This document shows positions 1 through 8,425 of a DNA stretch of 17,597 nucleotides, piece by piece. Each line of letters starts with the position of its first letter. Position 1 is the first letter of the stretch. Made by a program: the position numbers and the translations under genes. The notes beneath the pieces were generated by a model. The model did not search any database. It saw only the letters and a program-made list of their open reading frames with translations, and had not been told where the DNA came from. This DNA is from Pseudomonadota bacterium (GTDB taxonomy: Bacteria; Desulfobacterota; Anaeroferrophillalia; Anaeroferrophillales; Tharpellaceae), in assembly GCA_015486445.1 (NCBI GenBank), contig WFRT01000273.1, positions 1 to 17,597 on the forward strand. The letters run 5' to 3'.

Positions 1-2070
1 ACCCCCTACCGGGGCCGGCCCTGGCTGGTCAAGAGGGTGCAGACCACCTGCACCTACTGCGGTTGTGGCTGCCAGCTCGAACTCAATGTGCTAAACGATC
101 GGGTAATCTCGGTCACCACCCGCGACGGAGTCGGCATCAACCATGGCAGTCTCTGCGTCAAGGGCCGTTTCGGTTACGAGTTCATCAACAGCGACGAGCG
201 CCTGACCACCCCGCTGATCAAGAAGGACGGCGAGTTCCAGGATGCTTCATGGGACGAGGCCCTGAGCCTGGTGGCCGAGAAATTTACCGCCATCCGGGAC
301 GAATTCGGTCCCGGGGCGATCGCCGGATTGACCTCGGCCCGCTGCACCAACGAAGAAAACTATCTTTTCCAGAAATTCATGCGCGCGGTGATCGGAACCA
401 ACAGTGTCGATCACTGCGCCCGACTCTGACACAGCTCCACGGTGGCCGGGCTGGCCGCCACATTCGGAAGCGGTGCCATGACCAACCCGATCAAAGACGT
501 TCTCAAGGCCGAGACGATCCTGGTGACGGGAACCAACACGACCGAGAACCACCCGATCTTCGCCAACTACCTGAAAGAGGCGGTGCTGAAGCACGGGGCC
601 AAAATCCTGGTTGTCGATCCCCGGCGCATCGATCTGGCCGACTACGCGGAACTCTACCTGCAGCCCCGGCCCGGCACCGACATCGCCTGGATCAACGGGC
701 TCATGCATATCATCATCAAGGAAGGCTGGCAGAACCAGGAATACATCGACGAACGCTGCGAAGGCTATGAAGAGCTGGTCAAAAAGCTCGAAACCTACAC
801 CCCTGAGCATGTTTCCGGGATCACCGGCCTGAGCGTCGATGAACTCTACGCCGCGGCCCGGCTCTACGGCCAGGCCCGGCCGGCTTCGATTCTCTACGCC
901 ATGGGCATCACCCAGCACACCTCCGGCACCGACAATGTCAAGTCGCTCGGCAACCTGGCCATGCTCTGCGGCAACATCGGGGTCGAGGGCGGCGGCGTCA
1001 ACCCGCTGCGCGGCCAGAACAACGTCCAGGGCGCCTGCGACATGGGCGGCCTGCCCAACGTCTACACCGGCTACCAGAAGGTCGATGTCGACGAGGTCCG
1101 GGAGAAATTCGCCAAGGCCTGGGGGGTGCCGGCCGACAAGCTCGATCCCAAGCCCGGCCTCAAGCTGACCGAAATGTTCCCGGCTGCGGCTGAGGGCAAG
1201 GTCAAGGCGATGTACATCATGGGCGAGAACCCGCTGTTGAGCGATCCCGACCTCGACCATATCGAACATTGCGTCAAGGCCCTCGACTTCTTTGTGGTTC
1301 AGGATATCTTCCTGACCGAGACCGCCAAAATGGCCGACGTCGTGCTGCCCGGGGTCTCCTTTGCCGAAAAGGACGGCACCTTCGTCAACTCCGAACGCCT
1401 GGTGCAGCGCGTGCGCAAGGCCCTGACGATTCCCGGCGAGGCCCGCGAAGACTTGAGGATTATCATCGATCTCGCCGCCCGCATGGGCTACGAGATGAAA
1501 TATGACAGCGCCGCGGCGGTGATGCGCGAAATCAACCAGGTGACCCCGAGCTACGGCGGCATCACCTACGAGCGCATCGAGGAAAAAGGCCTGGCCTGGC
1601 CCTGCCCCGACACCGACCATCCCGGTACCCCGATTCTCCATGTCGGCCAGTTCGCCCGGGGCAAGGGGCTTTTCTTCGCCATCGACCACCAGCCCCCGGC
1701 CGAGGAACCGGACGACAAGTATCCCTTCGTCCTCAGCACCGGGCGGGTGCTTTCCCACTTTCACACCGGGACCATGACCCGCAAGGGCGAGGGCCTGAAC
1801 CAGATCCACCCCGAGGCCCTGGCCGAAGTCAACCCGGCCGACGCCGAGCGCCTCGGGATTGCCGACGGCGACCTGCTGAAAATCAGTTCGCGGCGCGGCG
1901 GGATCAAGGTCAAGGCCTGGATCAGCGACCGGCCGGCCCCGGGAGTGGTGTTTGTGCCCTTCCACTTCTGCGAGGCCCAGGTCAACCGCCTGACCCATGC
2001 CGCCCTGGACCCGGTCGCCAAGATTCCGGAATACAAGGTCTGCGCGGTCGCCGTGGAAAAGGTTTCTTGA
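1..2070 (+). CDS. fdhA: Selenocysteine-containing formate dehydrogenase alpha subunit (molybdopterin), in the NuoG position; 5' partial
   Basis: This gene encodes a molybdopterin oxidoreductase that oxidises formate to CO2. The frame is open at base 1, so the N-terminus lies outside the window. Seen: a 4Fe-4S motif with Cys at window residues 17, 20, 24 and 52; an in-frame TGA at 427-429 (residue 143) in the context DHCARL-U-HSSTVAGL, matching the Sec-His active site of E. coli FdhF; and the formate-binding Arg (residue 337) in VNPLRGQNNVQGACDMG. A C-terminal molybdopterin dinucleotide-binding domain starts near STGRVLSHFHTGT. True NuoG proteins lack this Sec-His/Arg set, so an active FDH is inferred rather than a degenerate NuoG. 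The stretch before the first Cys (PYRGRPWLVKRVQ) suggests an upstream ferredoxin-like N-terminus, as in FdsA/NuoG-type subunits, but this is not visible. nuoH follows 72 nt downstream, so co-transcription is likely. Software that treats TGA as stop would split this gene into 1-429 and 442-2070. Confidence 0.93.
441..459 (+). promoter_or_regulatory. bSECIS-type hairpin for UGA recoding
   Basis: A perfect 7-bp stem (GGTGGCC pairing with GGCCGCC, one G-U pair) closes a 5-nt GGGCT loop. The loop starts 19 nt after the in-frame TGA, the distance expected for a bacterial SECIS bound by SelB. It lies inside the fdhA reading frame, as in E. coli fdhF. The G-containing apical loop and U are compatible with a SECIS, although the loop is not identical to the E. 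coli one. The hairpin is seen directly; the function is inferred from position and family. Confidence 0.75.
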
Positions 2071-2142
2071 GATAACTTTGGTGTTTGCCCGGCGGCCGTA
2101 GACGCCGCTTAAATGATTAGCTGGAACTGCGAGGTACGACGG

Positions 2143-3123
2143 ATGCTCGAGTATATGACCATACTGATAATCAAGACGCTGGTAGCCTTTGCCGTAAGTC
2201 TGCTGATCGTGGCTTACTCGACCTGGATCGAGCGCAAGGTGCTGGGTCATGTTCAACTGCGGCACGGCCCCCGCCGGGTCGGTTTTCACGGCCTGCTGCA
2301 GCCGATTGCCGACGGGGTCAAGGGCTTCTTCAAAGAGGAACTGATTCCCGACAATGCCGACAAGCCTCTCTTCCTGCTCGCCCCGATCATCAGCATCGCG
2401 GCGGCCGTGACCCTGATCGTCGTGGTTCCCTTCGGCGGCAAGGTTCATCTGTTCGGCCGCGAGATATCCCTTTACCTGACCGATCTCGACGTCAGCGTTC
2501 TCCTGGTTCTCGGCATTTCGACCCTGGGCGCCTACGGCGGCATCCTCGGGGGCTGGTCCTCAGGCAACAAGTACGGCGTCATCGGCGGTCTGCGCGGCAC
2601 CGCGATGATGATCAGTTACGAACTCTCGATGGCGCTTGCGGTGATTGCCGTGATCATGGTCAGCGGTTCGATGAGCCTGGTCGACATCGTCAATTCCCAG
2701 GCCGGGATGTGGAACATCGTCAAGCAGCCCTTTGCCTTCATTCTTTTCCTGATCTGCGGCCTGGCCGAGATCAACCGGACCCCGTTCGACATGCCCGAGG
2801 CCGAGGCCGAACTCGCCTGCGGTTTCAACGTCGAATACAGTGCGATGAAGTTCGCCCTGTTCTTTATGGCTGAGTACTGCCACATGTTTGTTTTTGCGGC
2901 CCTGGTTACGACCCTGTTCCTGGGCGGCTGGCATGGCCCGATTGTCGACGGGCCCCACTGGTTTTTCCTGAAGTCTTTCCTGATTATTTTCTTCTGCGTC
3001 TGGGAGCGTTCCACCTTCCCGCGCCTGCGATACGACCAGATCATGGCCTTCGGCTGGAAGATCATGCTGCCTTTCGGCCTGCTCAACATCCTGCTGACCG
3101 GGCTCTGGTTGCTGGTTTTCTAG
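2143..3123 (+). CDS. nuoH: NADH-quinone oxidoreductase subunit H (complex I membrane subunit)
   Basis: NuoH/ND1 is the inner-membrane subunit that connects the peripheral arm to the proton pump and forms much of the quinone chamber. Seen: about eight hydrophobic segments, the family signature WIERKVLGHVQLRHGPRRVG near the N-terminus, and the acidic quinone-site loop EINRTPFDMPEAEAEL followed by CGFNVEYSAMKF. The length (326 aa) is normal for the family. I chose ATG 2143 over the in-frame ATG at 2113 because GAGG at 2131-2134 sits 8 nt before it, while the upstream ATG has no ribosome-binding site. The gene lies between the formate dehydrogenase and nuoI, both co-directional. Confidence 0.95.
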   Translation: MLEYMTILIIKTLVAFAVSLLIVAYSTWIERKVLGHVQLRHGPRRVGFHGLLQPIADGVKGFFKEELIPDNADKPLFLLAPIISIAAAVTLIVVVPFGGKVHLFGREISLYLTDLDVSVLLVLGISTLGAYGGILGGWSSGNKYGVIGGLRGTAMMISYELSMALAVIAVIMVSGSMSLVDIVNSQAGMWNIVKQPFAFILFLICGLAEINRTPFDMPEAEAELACGFNVEYSAMKFALFFMAEYCHMFVFAALVTTLFLGGWHGPIVDGPHWFFLKSFLIIFFCVWERSTFPRLRYDQIMAFGWKIMLPFGLLNILLTGLWLLVF

Positions 3124-3185
3124 GCCGGCCGGTCGCGGAGATCGGATATCTTTCAAAGTTCTAGTCTTGGCATAAAGAGGACAAG

Positions 3186-3668
3186 ATGGCGGACAACAAC
3201 AAGGATTACATTCTCAATATCAGTGATCGGCGCCCGACCGGGAAGTACATCACCCCGATTCTGAAGGGGCTGGGCTACACCCTGAAAAACTTTTTCAGCA
3301 AGCCGATTACCATCAAGTATCCGACTGAACGCCGGGAGGTGCGCGACCGCTGGCGGGGGCTGCATCGCCTGAAGGTTGATGACCAGGGCAAGCTCAAGTG
3401 CGTGGCCTGCGGGCTCTGCGCCAAGATCTGTCCGCCCAAGGCGATTACCATCGTGCCCTACGAAGAGCCCGGCGGGACCCGTTATCCCAAGGAGTTTGTC
3501 ATTGACGAGCTGCGCTGCATCTTCTGCGGCTTCTGCCAGGAAGCCTGCCCCAAGGATGCTATCGAGCTTACCAAGGTCTACGATTTTGTCGATTATCAGC
3601 GCAAGGATTTTATCTTCGATATCGAAAAGCTGAAAACCCCGGAAAAATTTATCTTCAACGGCAAATAG
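3186..3668 (+). CDS. nuoI: NADH-quinone oxidoreductase subunit I (two 4Fe-4S ferredoxin-like)
   Basis: NuoI carries the two 4Fe-4S clusters (N6a/N6b) that pass electrons from the peripheral arm toward the quinone site. Two complete ferredoxin motifs are visible: Cys72-x2-Cys75-x2-Cys78-x3-Cys82-Pro and Cys111-x2-Cys114-x2-Cys117-x3-Cys121-Pro. The N-terminal region (GLGYTLKNFFSKPITIKYP, then RDRWRGLHRL) is the usual membrane-associated amphipathic part. It has 160 aa, a normal size. AGAGG lies about 5 nt before the ATG. In this operon NuoI would be the electron acceptor for whatever module the formate dehydrogenase belongs to. Confidence 0.96.
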   Translation: MADNNKDYILNISDRRPTGKYITPILKGLGYTLKNFFSKPITIKYPTERREVRDRWRGLHRLKVDDQGKLKCVACGLCAKICPPKAITIVPYEEPGGTRYPKEFVIDELRCIFCGFCQEACPKDAIELTKVYDFVDYQRKDFIFDIEKLKTPEKFIFNGK

Positions 3669-3692
3669 CGTTACTGGTGCAGGAGTAAATCG

Positions 3693-4202
3693 ATGGAACT
3701 GGTATTTATCTTGATATGCGGCGGACTCGCGGCAATCGCTTCGCTGCTGGTTATCTTTGCCCGCTCGACCTTGCACAGCGCCCTGTGGATGGTGGTTTCC
3801 TTCTTCATGGTGGCCGTGATCTATGTCCTTCTCCATGCCCAGTTTCTGGCCATGCTGCAAATCATCGTCTACGCCGGCGCCATCATGATGTTCATTCTTT
3901 ATGCCATCATGATGCTCAACCTGCGCCGGGAGCAGGATGAAAAGGTGCCGGTCCGCAATTCCAAGATCTTCGGCCTGGTCGCCCTGGTCGTGCTCTTCAT
4001 GGAACTTGTCATGGTCGCCCTGCAGCACGGGGTCGAGGCTATCCACGGTCCGATTACCGATCAGCTGGTCCAGGCCCACGGCCGGGTCGCGGTACTGTCC
4101 AATTTCCTGTTTTCCGACTACCTGCTGCCGTTTGAGGTTGCCTCCATACTCCTGACCGCCGGGGTCGTCGGAGCCGTGGTTCTGGCCAAACGGACTAAAT
4201 AA
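3693..4202 (+). CDS. nuoJ: NADH-quinone oxidoreductase subunit J
   Basis: NuoJ/ND6 is a small membrane subunit linking the quinone-site region to the antiporter-like subunits. The 169-aa product has five hydrophobic segments. It carries the ND6 signature HAQFLAMLQIIVYAGAIMMF, with the conserved Tyr-Ala-Gly-Ala in the TM3 pi-bulge region, followed by LYAIMMLNLRRE. AGGAG lies 7 nt before the ATG. It sits 24 nt after nuoI and 14 nt before nuoK, a tight operon arrangement. Confidence 0.95.
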   Translation: MELVFILICGGLAAIASLLVIFARSTLHSALWMVVSFFMVAVIYVLLHAQFLAMLQIIVYAGAIMMFILYAIMMLNLRREQDEKVPVRNSKIFGLVALVVLFMELVMVALQHGVEAIHGPITDQLVQAHGRVAVLSNFLFSDYLLPFEVASILLTAGVVGAVVLAKRTK

Positions 4203-4216
4203 GAGGAGTGTGAACC

Positions 4217-4522
4217 ATGATTGATAATCAGAGCGTCTACCTGGCCATCTCCATTATCCTCTTCGTTATCGGGGCCGCCGGGGCCATCTGCCGGCGTAAC
4301 GCGATAGTTGTTTTCATGTGCATCGAGATCATGCTGGCCGGGGTCAGCATTGCCTTCGTCACCTTCAGCCGGGCCAACCAGTCCCTTGACGGAATCTTCA
4401 TGGTCCTGTTCGTCATGGCGGTGGCGGCGGCCGAGGCTGCGGTCGGCCTGGCGATCTTTGTTCTCATGTATCGCAAGCACGGCTCCATTGATCTCGATAA
4501 ATTCAACCTCATGAAGTGGTAG
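4217..4522 (+). CDS. nuoK: NADH-quinone oxidoreductase subunit K
   Basis: NuoK/ND4L is a three-helix membrane subunit of the proton-translocating arm. The 101-aa sequence has three hydrophobic segments. It keeps the two key membrane glutamates: one in FMCIEIMLAGV (TM2) and one in VMAVAAAEAAVGLAIFVLMY (TM3), corresponding to E. coli Glu36 and Glu72. Its length is standard. An AGAGGAG ribosome-binding site precedes the ATG. Confidence 0.95.
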   Translation: MIDNQSVYLAISIILFVIGAAGAICRRNAIVVFMCIEIMLAGVSIAFVTFSRANQSLDGIFMVLFVMAVAAAEAAVGLAIFVLMYRKHGSIDLDKFNLMKW

Positions 4523-4593
4523 GTCGAGAGACATCCTTTGCCGCTGAAATTGATTGCCAAAATTCATATCTGGAATTGTAAGGAGATATAGGT

Positions 4594-6690
4594 ATGTTTG
4601 ATTATATCTGGCTGGTACCGGTTTTCCCGGCCATCGGAGTTTTGATCAACGGTCTGCTCGGCCGCCGGATCGAGGCGGTCAGCAAGCACCTGATACACTG
4701 GATCGCCTGCGGTATGATCGCTCTCTCCTTTACCGTGACCTGCGTGATCTTTTACCAGCTCCTGCAGTTGCCGGGCGACCAGCGGTTTTACCAGGTGACC
4801 TGTCTCGACTGGATCCAGAGCGGGGTGCTGCAGACCTATATCGCCTACCAGATCGACCCGCTGTCGATGATGATGGCGATGTTCGTCATCGGCATCGGCT
4901 TCCTGATCCATATCTACTCGATCGGCTACATGTGGGAAGATGAAGGCCGCTACTACCGCTTTTTCGTCTATCTCAATCTCTTCATGTTCTCGATGATCAA
5001 CCTGATCCTGGCCAACAACTACCTGCTGATGTTCCTCGGCTGGGAAGGGGTCGGGCTCTGTTCCTACCTGCTGATCGGCTTCTGGTTCGACGACGAGGCC
5101 AACGCGATTGCCGGCAAGAAGGCCTTCATCACCAACCGGGTCGGCGACTTCGCCTTTCTGATCGGCATGTTCCTGCTCTTTACCGGGCTCGGTGAACACG
5201 GCGTCTGGAGCCTCCAGTTCTCCGAGGTTTTCACCCATGTGCACTACCTCAGCCAGTCCCAGGCAACCATGATCTGCCTGCTCTTTTTTATCGGCTGTAC
5301 CGCCAAGTCGGCCCAGATTCCTCTCTATGTCTGGCTGCCCGACGCGATGGCCGGCCCGACCCCGGTTTCGGCCCTGATCCATGCCGCGACCATGGTTACC
5401 TCCGGGGTCTACATGATCAGTCGTTCCAACGTGCTCTTTTCGATGTCGCCCTTCGCCATGGGCGTGGTCGCCACGGTCGGCGCCCTGACCGCGATATTCG
5501 CCGCTTCCATCGGCCTCGTGCAGAACGACATCAAGAAGGTGCTGGCCTATTCCACGGTCAGCCAGCTGGGGTACATGTTTCTCGGTCTCGGGGTCGGGGC
5601 TTTCGCGGCCGGCATGTTCCACGTCTTGACCCATGCCTTCTTCAAGGCCCTGCTCTTTCTCGGTTCGGGCGCCGTCATCCACTCGATGCACCACGCCTAT
5701 CACAAGGTCCACTGTCACGACGACCCCCAGGACATGCGCAACATGGGCGGGCTCAAGGCCAAGACGCCAATCACCTTCTGGACCTTCCTGATCGCGACCC
5801 TGGCGATTTCCGGGATCCCCGGGTTTTCCGGCTTCTTCAGTAAGGACGAGATCCTCTGGCAGGCCTGGAGCAGCCCCCAGGGAAGCTGGATCCTGTGGCT
5901 GATCGGGGCGGTGGCCGCCGGCATGACCGCTTTCTACATGTTCCGCCTGGTTTTCATGACCTTTTTCAACGAGTGCCGGGCCGGTGAGGCCTGTGAACAT
6001 ATCCATGAATCACCGCCGTCCATGACCGGCCCGCTCTGCGTTCTCGCTTTCCTGGCCGCGGTCGGCGGCTATCTCGGGGTTCCGCACGCCCTGGGCGGCA
6101 GCAACCTTTTCCACCAGTTCCTCGAACCGGTCATGGGGCTGGGGGATGGCAAGCTTCTGCATGACGCGACCCAGGCTGCGAGCCACGGTGTGGAGCACGC
6201 GGCCCAGGCCGCCGGTCATCTCATGCATGCCGCCGCCGGCCATGTCGCCGAGGCGGCCGGGCATGCGGCCGAAGGGGCCGAGCACGGCGGCGAATCCATG
6301 TTCATGGAATACCTGCTGATGGTGGTGTCGGTGGCCCTGGCCTGTTTCGGCATCCTGATCGCCTACATTTTCTATATCAGGAAGCGGGAGATTCCGGCCG
6401 CACTGGCGGAAAAATACAGCTTCATCCACCGCCTCCTGCTCAACAAGTGGTATGTCGACGAACTCTACGACCTGGTCATCATTTCACCGCTTCGGGGCTT
6501 TGCCTACTTTCTCTGGCGCGGGGTTGACGTCGGGGTGGTCGATTACATCGTCAACGGCGTGGCCCGGGTGGTCGGCTGGGGAAGTTCAGTGGTCCGTTAC
6601 ATCCAGTCCGGGTATGTCCAGAGCTATGCCGTGTCCGTGGTCTTCGGGACCGTTGTCCTGCTGGCCTACTATTTTCTCAAGGCGCTTTAG
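4594..6690 (+). CDS. nuoL: NADH-quinone oxidoreductase subunit L (antiporter-like, Ala/His-rich insert)
   Basis: NuoL/ND5 is the distal antiporter-like proton pump of complex I and carries the long lateral helix. Conserved features seen: the TM5 glutamate in FLGWEGVGLCSYLLIGFW, the TM7 lysine in CTAKSAQIPLYVWLPDAM, the PTPVSALIHAATMVTSGVY helix, and the TM12 lysine in GIPGFSGFFSKDEIL. The 698-aa product is somewhat longer than E. coli NuoL. Residues about 523-567 form a loop of Ala with eight His (heptad-like AAGHxxHAAAGH spacing) between late transmembrane helices. This insert probably accounts for the extra length. AGGAG at 4581-4585 is 8 nt before the ATG. It follows nuoK after 71 nt. Confidence 0.95.
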   Translation: MFDYIWLVPVFPAIGVLINGLLGRRIEAVSKHLIHWIACGMIALSFTVTCVIFYQLLQLPGDQRFYQVTCLDWIQSGVLQTYIAYQIDPLSMMMAMFVIGIGFLIHIYSIGYMWEDEGRYYRFFVYLNLFMFSMINLILANNYLLMFLGWEGVGLCSYLLIGFWFDDEANAIAGKKAFITNRVGDFAFLIGMFLLFTGLGEHGVWSLQFSEVFTHVHYLSQSQATMICLLFFIGCTAKSAQIPLYVWLPDAMAGPTPVSALIHAATMVTSGVYMISRSNVLFSMSPFAMGVVATVGALTAIFAASIGLVQNDIKKVLAYSTVSQLGYMFLGLGVGAFAAGMFHVLTHAFFKALLFLGSGAVIHSMHHAYHKVHCHDDPQDMRNMGGLKAKTPITFWTFLIATLAISGIPGFSGFFSKDEILWQAWSSPQGSWILWLIGAVAAGMTAFYMFRLVFMTFFNECRAGEACEHIHESPPSMTGPLCVLAFLAAVGGYLGVPHALGGSNLFHQFLEPVMGLGDGKLLHDATQAASHGVEHAAQAAGHLMHAAAGHVAEAAGHAAEGAEHGGESMFMEYLLMVVSVALACFGILIAYIFYIRKREIPAALAEKYSFIHRLLLNKWYVDELYDLVIISPLRGFAYFLWRGVDVGVVDYIVNGVARVVGWGSSVVRYIQSGYVQSYAVSVVFGTVVLLAYYFLKAL

Positions 6691-6757
6691 TTGGCGGCTT
6701 GCCTAATCCAGAATTAAGGTTATTCCCATACGACACCTACAGCAGGGAGAGCGATAG

Positions 6758-8338
6758 ATGAATCAGCTTGGTTTTCCAATTATCAGCCTTGTGGCCTTTT
6801 TTCCGATCTTCGGGGTCCTGATCCTGATGCTCATCGACAAAAAGGCGGAAGATACCCTCCGGGGTACGGCCATGGTTTTTGCCCTGATCGAGTTCTTTAT
6901 CTCGTTGCCGCTGCTCTTCAGTTTCCAGAACGGTATCGCCGGGATGCAGTTTGTCGAGCGCTACAACTGGATCAAGAGCGCCGGGCTGAGCTACTACGTG
7001 GGAATCGACGGCATCAGCCTCTGGATTGTCATGCTGACCACCTTCCTGACCCCGATCTGCGTACTCTGCTCCTGGACCTACATCCAGAAGCGGGTCAAGG
7101 AGTTCATGATCTGCCTGCTCCTGCTCGAAACTGCGATGCTCGGCGCCCTGGTGTCTCTCGACCTGATTCTTTTCTACGTTTTCTGGGAACTGATGCTGAT
7201 CCCGATGTATCTGCTGATCGGTGTCTGGGGCGGCGACAACCGGATCTACGCGGCCGTCAAGTTCTTCATCTACACCGCCGCCGGTTCGGTTTTCATGCTT
7301 CTTTCGATCTTCTATCTCTATTACCTCAACTACAAGACCACCGGGGTTTTTACCTTCGATCTGCTGGAACTCTACAAGCTCAATATCCCGGTTTCGGTGC
7401 AGTTCTGGCTCTGTACGGCCTTTTTTGTCTCCTTCGCCATCAAGGTGCCGATGTTCCCGCTCCACACCTGGCTGCCGGACGCCCACGTCCAGGCGCCGAC
7501 CGCGGGCAGCGTCATCCTGGCCGGCGTTCTCCTGAAGATGGGGACCTACGGTTTCATGCGTTTCGCGATTCCGCTGTTCCCCTATGCCACCAAGCAGTTT
7601 ACCCCGGTGATCGCCACCCTGGCGGTGATCGGCATCATCTACGGGGCCCTGGTCGCCCTGATCCAGCCCGACATGAAAAAGCTGGTTGCCTATTCCAGCG
7701 TCAGCCACCTGGGCTACGTTATGCTCGGGATCTTCGCTTTCAACATGCAGGGGGTTGAAGGCGGCCTCTACCAGATGCTGAACCATGGTATCAGCACCGG
7801 CGCCCTGTTTTTGATCGTCGGCATGCTTTACGAACGCCGTCACACCCGCATGATCAAGGATTTCGGGGGTATCGCCCGGGTCATGCCGATTTACGCCACG
7901 TTTTTCATGATCGCCACGCTGTCGTCGATCGCGGTGCCCGGCACCAACGGGTTCGTCGGCGAATTCATGATCCTGGTCGGAGCCTTCCGCTCCCTGCCGG
8001 TGTATGCCATCTTCGCGACTTCGGGTGCCATTCTCGGGGCCCTGTACATGCTCTGGATGTACCAGCGGGTCATGTTCCAGCCTCTCGACAAGGAGGAGAA
8101 CAAGGTGCTCAAGGATCTCAACCTGCGCGAGATCGTCACCCTGTTGCCGCTGGCCGTCCTGGTTTTCGTGATGGGCTTCTTCCCGGGCTATTTCCTGCGC
8201 AAGATGGACGCCTCCTGCGAGTATTTCCTGAAGAATTACCAGCAGAAAGTGGCCTTCTATGAAAAAGGCCTGGAAGACGGCACCAGCCGGATCGAGACGG
8301 TGCTCGAGGAAAACAACCTGCGGCGGACTCTGGATTGA
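6758..8338 (+). CDS. nuoM: NADH-quinone oxidoreductase subunit M (antiporter-like)
   Basis: NuoM/ND4 is the middle antiporter-like pump of complex I. Seen: the TM5 glutamate in FYVFWELMLIPMYLLIGVWG, the TM7 lysine in FAIKVPMFPLHTWLPDAHVQ, the TM8 lysine in GVLLKMGTYGFMRF, and the discontinuous TM12 glutamate in GTNGFVGEFMILVGAF. These match the E. coli proton-path residues Glu144, Lys234, Lys265 and Glu407. It has 526 aa and about 14 hydrophobic helices. AGGGAGA at 6744-6750 precedes the ATG. The soluble C-terminus is charged and ends about 67 residues after the final long hydrophobic segment. Confidence 0.95.
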   Translation: MNQLGFPIISLVAFFPIFGVLILMLIDKKAEDTLRGTAMVFALIEFFISLPLLFSFQNGIAGMQFVERYNWIKSAGLSYYVGIDGISLWIVMLTTFLTPICVLCSWTYIQKRVKEFMICLLLLETAMLGALVSLDLILFYVFWELMLIPMYLLIGVWGGDNRIYAAVKFFIYTAAGSVFMLLSIFYLYYLNYKTTGVFTFDLLELYKLNIPVSVQFWLCTAFFVSFAIKVPMFPLHTWLPDAHVQAPTAGSVILAGVLLKMGTYGFMRFAIPLFPYATKQFTPVIATLAVIGIIYGALVALIQPDMKKLVAYSSVSHLGYVMLGIFAFNMQGVEGGLYQMLNHGISTGALFLIVGMLYERRHTRMIKDFGGIARVMPIYATFFMIATLSSIAVPGTNGFVGEFMILVGAFRSLPVYAIFATSGAILGALYMLWMYQRVMFQPLDKEENKVLKDLNLREIVTLLPLAVLVFVMGFFPGYFLRKMDASCEYFLKNYQQKVAFYEKGLEDGTSRIETVLEENNLRRTLD

Positions 8339-8425
8339 TGAGCCGGGCCAAGCTTCAGGTTTTAAGTTCAACCCGCAATACTCTGAATTTAATATCTATT
8401 ATTTACATAATTTTGGAGGAGAGTG

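Noticed and set aside
427..429. TGA as a real stop, or a nonsense mutation splitting the gene in two
   Set aside because: The position, the flanking DHCARL and HSSTVAGL, and the hairpin downstream match selenocysteine formate dehydrogenases.
2113..2142. Upstream ATG for nuoH at 2113
   Set aside because: No ribosome-binding site; GAGG is correctly placed for ATG 2143.
247..2448. 733-aa open frame on the - strand across the formate dehydrogenase and nuoH
   Set aside because: It is a mirror frame of GC-rich genes with clear families on the + strand; low-complexity Gly/Asp/His composition and no recognisable motif.
4564..6006. 480-aa open frame on the - strand opposite nuoL
   Set aside because: Shadow of nuoL; His/Glu/Gly-rich composition without domains.
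6737..8371. 544-aa open frame on the - strand opposite nuoM
   Set aside because: Shadow of nuoM; composition typical of an antisense frame.
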